From positions 62,001 to 126,000 of the forward strand of contig JAKCPI010012712.1 of the NCBI GenBank assembly GCA_023213315.1: a DNA stretch of 64,000 nt, given 5' to 3'. This document shows positions 54,030 to 63,819 of this stretch, in pieces. Source of the stretch: Euborellia annulipes. Its lineage: Eukaryota; Arthropoda; Insecta; Dermaptera; Anisolabididae. Positions within the stretch are counted from its first letter, which is position 1. The number at the start of each line of letters is the position of its first letter. A program made the translations under genes and the position numbers. The notes beneath the pieces are model-generated. The model worked only from the letters and a program-made list of their open reading frames with translations. It ran no database searches and was not told the DNA's origin.

Positions 54030-54296
54030 ATTTTTCTCAAATCTTATTTTCACGCCCTAGGGGGGTGCCTAACTTAAATATAAAATTTCAACCTCCTAGC
54101 TCGATTCATGCTTTAAATTGAACCCAGACAGACAGACAGACCATGTCGCGAAAACCACTTTTTTGGATTCAGGGGACCTCAAAACGTGTATATCCATCAA
54201 AGTCTCGACATCGAATCTTTGGCATGAATCCAATACTTTCTCTCTCTACATATTTGTATATTAACTTATACATATAGGTAAGAGAAAGTAAAAATT
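54030..54296 (+). repeat. K repeat, 3' half
   Basis: From the ttcaacctcctagctc block through catgtcgcgaaaaccactt, ttggattcaggggacctc, aaaacgtgtatatccatc to ataggtaagagaaagtaaaa. Confidence 0.75.
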
Positions 54297-54587
54297 CAAA
54301 TCCTAATTGAGATTAGTTCTATATACAAAAAGATGCGGTAAATCACCCCAGTAAAATTCTATTAATAAGTGGAGTAATCATATCTTACTTTTCTTCCTAA
54401 TGAAAAAAATTCCTACAAAATTATTTTAATTTTTATTTTATTTTGAAATTATTTTATTTTAATTTTCAATCCTTAATCCACCTCTGTGTAAAAGTATATT
54501 AAAGAAATTTGATTAACAAAAATATAGGCGATATAGAAAGAATATAATGGTAAATAATGATGACTTAAGAAAAGATTTTTAAAAATG

Positions 54588-54835
54588 CCCTCAAGCTTGG
54601 TGTAGTTGGTAACGTGCCTACCTTCTATACCGAACGTCGAGGGTCCGGGCCCCTGGCAGTTCGAAAGGGATACCAAATGGCTTAAATTGAAATGCCTGGA
54701 CCCCTTATATTATTAATTAATAACGGTTATTGTGTAAAGTCTTATATGCCTGAGTTGCCGAAAAGACTGTGTGAATGTGTGTGTGAGTGTTGAGTGTGAA
54801 TGAGAAAAAAGTGTTAGTGATTAAAAAAAAAAAGA
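54588..54835 (+). repeat. tRNA-derived SINE, family A
   Basis: gccctcaagcttggtgtag, box B gtcgagggtccggg, ttgccgaaaagactg and a TG-rich tail with A-run. The inverted taagcc pair is partly lost. Confidence 0.8.
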
Positions 54836-54839
54836 TGAA

Positions 54840-55610
54840 AAATAAAAAACAAATTTTTTTTTTTCAATGACACCTACACCCCCCCTACCTCTTCCATTTG
54901 TTTATATTCTCCCTCTATCCTTTTGAAATATTTAATTTCATAATCAAAAGAATCGTTTTTCGCAGTCAAATTATTTGTTTCTATGATTGTTTTTCTTTCA
55001 ACGATAAAATGCATAATAATTACCTTTAATAAGACTCTCAAGAGGGTGTGCTCGTTGACGGTGAGTTCAGGGTGGGTTACACTATATTAATTATTCACTT
55101 TGATTCACTTTAAACACAAAACAAGAGAGCAACGCCTGCCGCGCGGCAACGCACTCGACTGAACGAGACTTGTCTCTCTCTCGATATAGGAATAAATAGA
55201 TGGACATAGCAATTCCCTTTTTATTAAAAGTAAAAAAATACCTTTTGCTCTAATCTAACTATATTTATAACTGGAAAAGAATGTCAACAAGTGATTTGGA
55301 ATATTCCAAGGCCTTTCTTAAATAATTAACCCTTCATCTCCCCTCCCCCTAATCAAAATAATAATCAACGCTATTTTTTTTGTTTCTATTTATTTGGCTT
55401 CGATTTAGCTAAAATAAATTTAAAAAACATTTTTTTTTTTTTCAATTTTTCAACCCCTTATCCAATCCTAATAAATTAAATAATTAACAATGCTATCGCC
55501 TTCGGCGAGCTTCGCGTCTAGTCAGAAAAAAATTAAAACCCTGAAAAACTTCCCTGGATCCGCCTTTGGGTTTTACACATAGTATAATTTTCTAGAATGA
55601 GTCTTACTTT
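54840..55610. other. unique DNA inside the hAT-bounded block
   Basis: 55030-55200 is balanced and unique (gtgctcgttgacggtgag, gccgcgcggcaacgcactcg). 55485-55520 has a hairpin (ccttcggcgagcttcgcg). No gene seen. Confidence 0.3.
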
Positions 55611-55614
55611 AGGC

Positions 55615-55996
55615 CAGTGGTTTCCAAACTTTATGTTCCCTTTAAAATATTTAATCGTATGACGTCCCCCTCCCCCACACATTTAATAAAATAATACAAA
55701 AACAAAAAATTTTAATACTAAAAAATATAAATATTTTTTTTATTTATTCATATTAATTATTTTAATTGAAAACTCGATGAGCCGCAATAGCACCGTCTCT
55801 ACTGATGGTGCCACTGCGGCTCATCGAATTTTTAATTAAGGAAAACCTCCGTCCTAGAATCTTTTAAATTTTATTATTTTATTTATAAAACTAGCAATCA
55901 TTCGGAAAATTGATATTGGTGGACAATATTCGCGCCTCCCCTTAGGCTAGTCCGCGCCTCCCCAGGGAGGCGCGCCTCACAGTTTGGAAAACGCTG
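55615..55996. mobile_element. hAT-type MITE M2
   Basis: Same ends and outer parts as M1 (cagtggtttccaaacttta; gcgcctcccc repeated three times near the right end). An extra hairpin of about 78 bp sits in its middle. Confidence 0.75.
55762..55839 (+). ncRNA. imperfect hairpin with pre-miRNA-like size
   Basis: Arms cgatgagccgcaatagcacc and ggtgccactgcggctcatcg (with flanking aatt) pair over about 33 bp with scattered mismatches and a short loop. It lies inside a MITE. No known miRNA sequence is recognised. Confidence 0.4.
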
Positions 55997-56039
55997 GTCT
56001 AGGGTCTTCCTCAGAACACTCAAATGATTTGTTTAATGA

Positions 56040-56985
56040 ATAAATTTAAATCAAATACATTTAATATTTTTAAGTAATTTTGTTTGGGGGGTTTCTAATA
56101 AATTTGTAAGCTATCAAATCAAATACAATTCGTTTTGTATTTGAATATTTGAACTTCTTTTTCCTCCATTGCTCCGTATTGTCTCCTCAAACAGCCCAGG
56201 CTTGCACTTTAAGTCAACCTTGATCTTTTTTCTTCGTTAACGTCCTGGGGAACCCCAAATCCTAGTCACAGCACTACTCTGTTGGTGAACGAACACGCAT
56301 TATTATTTTACGGATACAGTCCAGTCTGATGACCTAATAAAATTAAAAAAAAAAAAAAGTTTTGTAACTTCTATTTTTTTGATTAATTATTCTACTATAT
56401 GTTCATAAAAAATTAATCGATTAAAAAAATGATTTTTATAGCTTCCAATCGGTTCGCAATTTATTCCCCTTTTTTTTCTTTACACTTTGCGACTTAATTT
56501 ATTTCAGATAAAATTGTTATTATTATTTGATTTATATCCCAAATTCTCCAATAAGGAAATAAAGATGTAATTGAGTAAAAGAAAGAACGTTAACATTTTT
56601 TTTTTTTTTTTTTTTTTTGAAATTCTAATTAATAACTTAATAAAAAAACTTTGGTATTTTGATTTTACGATTAATAAAGTTATACTAGTAAATATAAAGA
56701 AATGATATATAATATTTATATTAGGAGGCCTTTTAATGGCAGAGTAATCCTGTTACTGACGGAGAGAGAATAGAATAAATATATTTTTTTCTCTTTGCGT
56801 TAATTTATGATTCAACAGGTTATTCAACAAGAAGAGACGAAATGAGAATAATTAATGTAAATCAACTCCAAATAAGGTTTGGTTTTGAATTCTAAATTCT
56901 TTTTTTTTTTTAATTTTCATGGAATGTTAAAAATTATCTGGATTTTTTGAAAAGGTAGAGAATAAAAAAGAGTGGGGGCATATTT
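56040..56985. other. no gene; unique block 56150-56340
   Basis: 56150-56340 is balanced and repeat-free (ccaggcttgcactttaagtc, acgtcctggggaacccc). The rest is AT-rich with poly-T near 56599-56618. Confidence 0.3.
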
Positions 56986-56989
56986 GATA

Positions 56990-57065
56990 TGATCGGCCGC
57001 TCAAGTAATTCGTGTTCGCTATCCACATACTCACAAGATCAGCATACCCAACCAGCGGCCCTTAT
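56990..57065 (+). repeat. fragment of the 43990-type repeat
   Basis: gatcggccgctcaagtaatt, gttcgctatccacatactca, caagat; same block as 44188-44225. Confidence 0.4.
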
Positions 57066-57249
57066 AAAATAAATAAATGCATTAACTCCGCTTGATGTGA
57101 AAGAGGCTGTGGATAAAGATGCAAATTAAAACGGAAGTCAAATTTAAAATTCACAAATCTCACGATATTTCGGTTGAATAGTCATAAGGGTGCTAGGATA
57201 TATGTAAGTATTTACCCATATAAACGCAAATAATTGTAAACATTTTATA

Positions 57250-57362
57250 AATTTTGCTATTTGGCAATCTTCCGGGCGCAGAGGTAAAACAAATAATATT
57301 TGAATATTATGTTATTATGTTTTATCTCAGTACTCGGAAGGTTGCCAAATAGTAAAATTAAT
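57250..57362. repeat. palindromic MITE-like repeat
   Basis: ttttgctatttggcaatctt and a near-complement end (gttgccaaatagtaaaa) bound about 110 bp, folding into one hairpin. Confidence 0.65.
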
Positions 57363-57485
57363 TTTGAGGGTTAAAGCATTCACAGTTAACCAGTGTTTAC
57401 TCAAAGAACAAGTAATTTTATTTTATTTATTATTATTTATTTATTTTATTATTCTTTTTTGATGATCTAATAAATTTTGACCCAC

Positions 57486-57737
57486 CCGAGTAAAAATGAT
57501 TAAAAATAATCGAGGGATACATACGCCCGCAGCAGGTCTGCATAGTGAACCTTAAGGGACAGATAGGGATACACACGCCCGCTCCAGGGACAAACAAACA
57601 TTTTTTCTTCTAGTCACTTTCTACTGTGTGTGTCCCTGGTACGGGCGTGTATATCCCTGTGTGTTCCTCAAGGTTCATTATGCAGACCTGCTGCGGGCGT
57701 GTGGATCCCTCTATCATTTTTAATAATTTTTACTCGG
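57486..57737. repeat. large palindrome with gggcgtgt motifs
   Basis: Arms of about 110 bp (ccgagtaaaaatgattaaaa at the tip, ggtctgcata...gaaccttaaggga further in). Within each arm a 16-bp word like gggatacacacgcccgc occurs twice. No TSD found. Confidence 0.75.
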
Positions 57738-57739
57738 AC

Positions 57740-59460
57740 AAACTTCGTAAGATTTGAGATAAAGAGACTGCTTCACTTGAATAAATTCATTATCGTCGCA
57801 TTTAGGGGTCCAAACAAACACAAATACAAATTCATAATTCAAAACAACAAGCAAAAGATGGATTAGAATTCCGACGAAAGAAAAAAAAACAAAAATTCAT
57901 TTTAAAAAAAAGTAAATGACTCAAAATTATGAGATCAAAAAGTAGCCATAACATAAATGACTTCGTAACTCTTCCTTTGCTTGTAATTTTTAACAACACG
58001 CACAAATAATTCATTTTGCGGAACTTTTTTTTTGAAATTAGGGACGTGTATTTCCATCAAAATGACTCAATCAAAATTAGTTTAAATAATATAAACATAT
58101 ATAAGTAAGAGAAATAAAAATCTTATCTTGTGATGGCATCGTTGCATTGGCCTTTGCAGGTACAAAACTTGAGTGTTTAAAGGTTTCAATCCAAAGGGGG
58201 GAGATATAAAGTGCGGTGAATGAGTGTTTTAAACGATCACCCTCTTGAAAAATTTCACTGCTTTCAACCCCTTTTATTGTTATTTATTTATAAGTTCCTG
58301 ATCGTATTGATAGGAATTCATTTTTTACTATTTTAAAATTTGATAAATTTTAAAATTTCTCACTAAATATATTTTTCCTAAATAGGTAGATAATTTAAAA
58401 TATTTTTCCTGGCCCCCAAAAACAAGTTCTTAATCAGTGAAAGATCTCAAAGATAACAATCAAACCCTCTGCAAAAAATCAACGCCCTTCAGGGTAGAAT
58501 AAACTTTTCGTTTTAACGAGCTTGAAATTAGCCTTCTTTTTGTCAATTCTAAAAAAGATAGGGTTGGTGTAGGCTACCTCAAGAAAAACAAACTTGAACT
58601 TAAAGTAAAATTGGCCTTTATGAATAATTTGTGTTACGATGAACAATTAAATATAAATGATATATATTTTGTTCTTTCTCTTTATGAATACAGATAAATG
58701 GCTGTGAATTAAAAATACAAGAAAATTGAGTATTGTTTTTATTTGAAAAAGTGGAGTATTGGGGGGGGGGGAAAGATCAAAAAACAAAAAAAAATACTTT
58801 GTTTTTAAATATTTTTTCGTTTTAAGCAATATAATATTTACTTCTAAATTCTAAAATTGAAAAAACTTAAAATAATTAAAAATCTCGAATTTGAATTTTG
58901 AAAAATTTTTTTATAATTAATAAATGGACTCATGACTTCTAGAAGCAAGAAATCTACTTCTGTGCTACTACGATCCAGGAACAAATATCAATATTAATTA
59001 AATGTGTTTTGTTCTTTCTCTTTACTATTATTTACAGTTAATAAATTTGGCCACTGTGAATTCAAAAAATACAAAATTATATATTTTATTTATTATTTGA
59101 AGCAACATAATCAATAGGCCTATAATCTATAAAAAAAAAAAAAATAAAAATCTCTTTACCTTTGATATTATCTTTTTTATATTATTAATATTATGAACGA
59201 ATCAATATTTTATTAAAATTAATTTTGAACTCAGTCAGCTTAGAAAAAATAAAATTTTTATTAAAAAAAAAATAAATAAATCTTTGATAGGCAATTGATA
59301 TTTTTTTTTCTTTGATCGTATTTTATCGATGCTCTTTTTTTATTATTAAATAAATTTTAATTAAAATATTCATTGATGGATCAAAATATATATTTTTTTT
59401 ATTTTCAAAATTGAATTAAAACTTAAAGCAGATCAATCAGTTTTAAATATTGAAAAAGAA
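57740..59460. other. AT-rich, no gene; K fragment 58035-58117
   Basis: 58035-58117 carries cgtgtatttccatcaaaatg and tataagtaagagaaataaaa, a K-repeat 3' end. Frames at 57630-57866, 57832-58014 and 58647-58829 are short and compositional. Poly-G run at about 58760. Confidence 0.35.
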
Positions 59461-59461
59461 C

Positions 59462-59653
59462 AAAGTCTTTTCGGCAACTTTGGCCATTATAACCGTTATT
59501 AATTATAATATCTATTGGGGTTCCAGGCATTCTTATTTAAGCCATTTGGTATCCAAATGGCTTAAATAAATCATCGGACTGCCTGGGGTCCGAATCCGCG
59601 ACGATCGGTATAGAAGGTAGGCACTCTACCAACTACTCCAAACCCCGAGGGCA
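59462..59653 (-). repeat. tRNA-derived SINE, family A, tail-truncated
   Basis: From ttttcggcaactttggcc to accccgagggc; the TG-rich tail and poly-A are missing. Confidence 0.75.
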
Positions 59654-59785
59654 AAGGGCAAAGTTTTTGTCTTATAAAAATCGCACGGTTTAATGAAAAA
59701 AAAAAAAAGAATTAAAATTCAAGCTAAATAGAAAAAAAAATATTTTACATAAAATTTTATGTAAATACAGTAGTCTTGCTATTAA

Positions 59786-59846
59786 ATAACCGCCGACCCC
59801 GCACCGCGGGAATAATAAAGGTGAAGAAAGAAGAAGAAGACAGAAG
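59786..59846 (+). mobile_element. 3' tail of a non-LTR retrotransposon
   Basis: ccgccgaccccgcaccgcgg, then ggtgaagaaagaagaagaag, as at the 3' end of the 43990 copy in the opposite orientation. Confidence 0.45.
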
Positions 59847-59849
59847 TCT

Positions 59850-60160
59850 TGCTATTCCGTCCTAAACGGGACCGGGCCTACACCGGATTCTGAAAATGCC
59901 GAAATACCCGAAACATTTAATATAATGCAAAATTACATATTTATCTCTTGAAAAAATCTATCTATAATAACACTTTGTTTTCTTAAATTACTCCTTTTTT
60001 TACTTCTTTGCTAGAATATCCCAATGAAGTGGCTCTCCATCACGCCGGATTAGCCGGTATGCCGGAGTATAAGAGCCCGGATTAGTAAGACTCTACTATA
60101 TTTTGATATTTTAACAGGGAGTGCATTCATATTTTTTTCCTTGGAATTTTTAGTAAGTAT
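59850..60160. other. no gene
   Basis: ccgggcctacaccggattctg and gccggtatgccggagtataa (59870-60085) are unique or from an old pogo-like repeat; nothing firm. Confidence 0.3.
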
Positions 60161-60164
60161 TATC

Positions 60165-60508
60165 AAAATAATTATATTTATTCTCGAAACGTTATTATAA
60201 TAAAAACCTTGAGTTTCGACCTCAGACCTCTGTGCTCCTTGCCTTCATCAGTGACAAACAAAGTGAACAAAGCATGTTTCGCTTTTTACATACATGCCTA
60301 GTTCGGTACGATTACATACATGCTGGACGAGCTATCAATGATAAAATCATGGTTTACTGTAATAGGCGAAATCTGCTTTGTTAAAGCAAAGGATTTAGCT
60401 AGTGCTAAGATCCAGATCTGACTGGTGAAGGCACGCAACACAGCGGCCGAAACCCTAGAGGTCTGAGGTTTTTATTATAATAACGTTTCGAGAACAAATA
60501 TGATTATT
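60165..60508. mobile_element. palindromic hammerhead-derived element, unit R
   Basis: Arms cgaaacgttattataataaa (60186) and complement (to 60490). The left arm on the minus strand keeps CTGATGA (60243-60249) with a stem II of unusual length before GAAACTC; the right arm has CTGGTGAAGGC...GGCCGAAACCC. Both lack GAAACGTC. Confidence 0.5.
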
Positions 60509-60599
60509 TATATTGCATTTTTCATTCTCAAATTTACTTGGACTGACTTGACCTTTACACCATCAGTTATTATAATAATAAATCCACAATACAAATTTT

Positions 60600-60750
60600 T
60601 TAATATAAGAATTTATTTTAAATTAAGATCTTTTTTGGTCCATTCGGTTCCTCATTTAAATTCAATTGATTGGTAGCCATTTGAATTGAAATAAATTTAA
60701 CTCCAGACCCCTAGAACAAAAGGGCTACTGCCCTACGAACCAGGGGCAAT
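60600..60750 (-). repeat. tRNA-derived SINE, family B
   Basis: Minus strand: head near gcccctggttcgtagggcag, then a ttatttcaattcaaatggct body and a short domain remnant. Boxes are diverged. Confidence 0.45.
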
Positions 60751-60754
60751 ATAA

Positions 60755-61040
60755 AAATTAAAAAAAAAAAAAATTGTAACAAGAATTAGCTCTATTGTTT
60801 AACACAAAACGGAGTTGACCCACTTTCAAAATCAAATATTGTTTTTATAAAATGATAATGAAGTTATTTTATATAAAAATTTATGGCTCTCTAGATTAAA
60901 ACAATTTTAAAGTTAATATCTTAATTAGAGGGCATTTTTGTTGTCTAAACTCTCTTTATCTTACGTTTTTATTTTATTTTATATTAAGCATTTTTTTTTC
61001 TCTCTCTTTCTTGTTATTGCTTCGAAAAAAAAAAAAAAAA
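60755..61040. other. AT-rich, no gene
   Basis: Nothing recognised. Confidence 0.3.
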
Positions 61041-61044
61041 ACCT

Positions 61045-61620
61045 CTCCGATCTGATATTTCCATAGGTCAGCAAGCAAACGTTGAATTTGATTTTCGTGA
61101 GGTCCAAAGGTCTTCTGGCTCTCTTTCACTTGGTGCTTGTTTTCGATTTATATTACCGTTCACGAATTGTGAATTTATTTACAAGCTTTTGATATGAGTA
61201 AGAAAAGAAAAAAAAAGGTGAGGGCGATGCGACAAAAAAGAAACCAGAAGGAGAGATTCGATAATCCGTTCTTTCGGTGCAAGCATTTCTATGGACGCAT
61301 TAAGGTGCAGAGGTCGTGACGCTCATTGGCACATAACATAGCATAGAGTATAGTCATATTCGACACACATAGGTAATGCGAATCGAGATGAGAGTCCCCA
61401 TTCCTTGGGGCCTGGGCTTGGCCCCAGGGGCCCCATCAACTCGACCTCCATCATCTGTGCGAGCCACAGGCCACCAGCCAGCCTCAATCACTCGCATCTA
61501 CTATTTCCATTTCATTTGAATACATTATTGGTAATTAATTACCTCGGGTTTATAAATATTCCCTTGTTTAGGTGTTAGCGCCAATTCTTCTTTTTAAGGA
61601 TTGGTTGGCACTTTGGGGAA
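61045..61620. promoter_or_regulatory. unique block, candidate conserved non-coding region
   Basis: Over 500 bp with ordinary complexity and no repeat similarity, e.g. gaggtccaaaggtcttctgg, ggtgcaagcatttctatgga, ggcctgggcttggccccagg (hairpin), ttggtaattaattacctcgg (palindromic homeodomain-type core). No frame is open throughout. Regulatory role is inference. Confidence 0.35.
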
Positions 61621-61800
61621 AAAAAATTTAGAAATTTATTCTTTTTAGTAGATATTTCAACCAACTGGACGTCTTCTGAATATAAATTGAAGATATGATG
61701 TGTAATATTTAAAAAATTTTAGTGAAGATAGAATGGAGATAGTAATTTTTTCATTTACTTTATTACCTCTTCTCATCTGACGTTTTGGACCGCTGGTTGG

Positions 61801-62522
61801 CAGTGGTGTCCAAACTTTATGTTACCACGCCTCCCTTTAAAATATTTAATTGCATGACACCTCCCCCCCCCCCCCCCCCCCATAATACAAACAAAAAAGT
61901 AGGAAAGAATTTATAGTAGTAAATTCAAAGGGGATTTTCTTGACATTAAACATTTTAATAAACATTTTATTTGGTGTCTGATCATTATGAGACATATTTC
62001 TTTCGATTTGAAATGAAAAATAGATGTGAATCGATGTATCACACGACCATATAATCGTAAAAAAAGTCATGTTACCTGATAGATGTTTATGATGTTGACG
62101 TAACTCGTGGTGCATCAAAATACACAAGTGTCAAAAAAATGAGGTTATTTCTCCATATTTAAGAAAAAAAATGGCCACATTTGTTTACATTCTGATGAAT
62201 GTAATCAAAAAAATTAAAGTGTAAACAAATGGTAAAAATTGCGGTAGGGAACATTTTTTAAAAACCGGAAGTGCTGGGGACCAAAACGTATTTTTCCAGT
62301 TTTTTATGCTGAATACGTATATGCAATTATTATTTTTCTACGACCTTTAGTTCAGGCCGAGATTTTATGCGTACAGACAAACGGACACCGGAATCTCTGC
62401 ATAAGCTCTCTCAATTAGTACTACGTAAAGTGAGAGCTAAAAAAGAATAAAAGCAATCATTTGGAAAATTGACAATATTTGCGCCTCCCGAGGGGGACGC
62501 ACCTCCCAGTTTGGAAACGCTG
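61801..62522. mobile_element. hAT-type element of the M1/M2 family
   Basis: Ends cagtggtgtccaaacttta and complement cagcgtttccaaactgg. Contains an 18-bp poly-C tract (61862-61880). A clear TSD is not seen (ctggttgg and gcttatgg). A 93-codon minus frame partly translates the poly-C tract and is rejected. It interrupts a decayed hammerhead motif. Confidence 0.7.
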
Positions 62523-62529
62523 GCTTATG

Positions 62530-62706
62530 GACCATCTCCAGAACTATAAATACAATACAGGTCAAAAAAGTGTCAAGTTCATGTTTTTTCTATAAATTTG
62601 AATCCACTGGGGGCAAATATTGTTTTAAATTGCTGGGTCATATTTTAGGGATTTTTTTTTTTTCGTTTTTGAAATTTTTGAAACCTCCATAATTTTTTCC
62701 ACCACA
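62530..62706. other. no gene
   Basis: Unclassified. Confidence 0.3.
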
Positions 62707-62714
62707 ATTACAAG

Positions 62715-62991
62715 CAAGGGTGGATCCAGAAGTGTTTCTCGGGGGGGGGGGGGGGTAATCTGGAGTGACTGGTCGCACAGCACACTATATTTTCTTAATT
62801 TCGGTAATTTAAAGGCGCATTCTGTACTTGTTTGCCAGAATATAAATACAAATCAAATTTTTAAGTATTTTTTTTTTAATTTTACGTTAAAAATAAATTT
62901 GTTTTCGAAAAAAAGTATTTTTTACAAATCTCGGGGGGGGGGGGGGGGGTAATTACCACCTCCTTTCCCCCCACCCTTGTATCCGCCCTTG
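62715..62991. mobile_element. hAT-type MITE, caagggcgg family (TSD attacaag)
   Basis: Exact 8-bp TSD attacaag (62707-62714, 62992-62999); ends caagggtggatcc and complement of cgcccttg; two inner poly-G tracts (62740-62756, 62931-62949); atctggagtgactggtcgc as in its sisters. Confidence 0.85.
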
Positions 62992-62999
62992 ATTACAAG

Positions 63000-63295
63000 C
63001 AACTACAGTAATAAACATCACTAGTGAAATTAGTAGTGAAGCAACCGACCCTTATTGATCAATATAATTTTAATATTTTTTATTAAATAGTTTTTGAATA
63101 AGCTACTCTTTCTCCGAAAAGGAAACTGTTATAAAGACCCATTTTGTGAATGAACCCTAGTAAAGGGTTCTTGTGAACTCAACCTAGATAGGCCTACTAT
63201 TTTTTATTTCAATTTACACTATATTTTATTTGGCAGTCAGTTTATTTAAAATATTTTTTTAATTAAATTTGTATGGGTATCTAATATTTTTTCGT
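63000..63295. other. AT-rich, no gene
   Basis: Nothing recognised. Confidence 0.3.
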
Positions 63296-63299
63296 TCCA

Positions 63300-63560
63300 T
63301 CTTTTGATATTCACACATAGATCGGCTGTCAAGCAAACGAGCAGGCCACGAAGTAGCTAACACACAATGTAGCTAAATGATGCATCTAACATGAAATCCG
63401 TAGAGAAATGAAAGAGAGAACAAGTCTTCTATCTAATTCAACGTACGACATCACCACACCAATCCATATTCTACGCTTGAGAAGGGAATTATTTTTGAAT
63501 TTAGAACGGGAGAAATGAATGAATGAATGAATGAAAACTTGCGAAATAAAATGGAGAGAA
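63300..63560. other. unique block, possible conserved non-coding DNA
   Basis: Balanced sequence (atcggctgtcaagcaaacga, gatgcatctaacatg) with a short GAAT tandem (about 63515-63532). No gene. Confidence 0.25.
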
Positions 63561-63682
63561 GAGGGGAAAGAATGAATTCTATTCTACTGACAAATTTTAC
63601 AAGACAAAGAAAACAAAGATTCGAAATTTTATTATAATTATTTTAATCAGCTTACTGACATTCCCGAGAGAACTAATACGTT

Positions 63683-63815
63683 TTTCGGTATCTAAGGCAT
63701 GTAGACTTTAAATGATACTTAATCTTTTGTGGTAAATATGATTCAGGCATTTATTTATACCATTTGATATCCAATTGATTTAAATAAATGCATGGATCCG
63801 AACTCACACCCCTTG
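63683..63815 (-). repeat. diverged family-A SINE
   Basis: ttttcggtatctaaggcatg, ttcaggcatttatttatacc, catttgatatccaattgatt and gatccgaactcacacccc keep the order of a minus-oriented family-A SINE with many substitutions; this is an old copy. Confidence 0.5.
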
Positions 63816-63819
63816 ACAT

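Larger units (their letters stand above)
53687..55996. mobile_element. 2.3-kb block bounded by two hAT-type MITEs, one shared 8-bp TSD
   Basis: gtctaggg occurs immediately outside the left MITE (53679-53686) and the right MITE (55997-56004). The two MITEs (53687-53932 and 55615-55996) have the same cagtggtttccaaac ends. Their inner flanks (gtataagg and ctttaggc) do not match each other. Either the pair moved as one compound unit or recombination joined two insertions. Confidence 0.6.
53632..56035 (+). repeat. dispersed repeat T, copy split by a hAT-bounded block
   Basis: The left half (to 53686) and right half (from 55997) together match the uninterrupted copy at 52795-52882; the split is marked by the duplicated word gtctaggg. 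Confidence 0.7.

Noticed and set aside
61846..62127. 93-codon minus-strand frame with a glycine run
   Set aside because: The glycine run is the poly-C tract of a hAT-type element; not a gene.
61798..62530. 8-bp TSD for the 61801 hAT element
   Set aside because: Flanks ctggttgg and gcttatgg agree at only three of eight positions.
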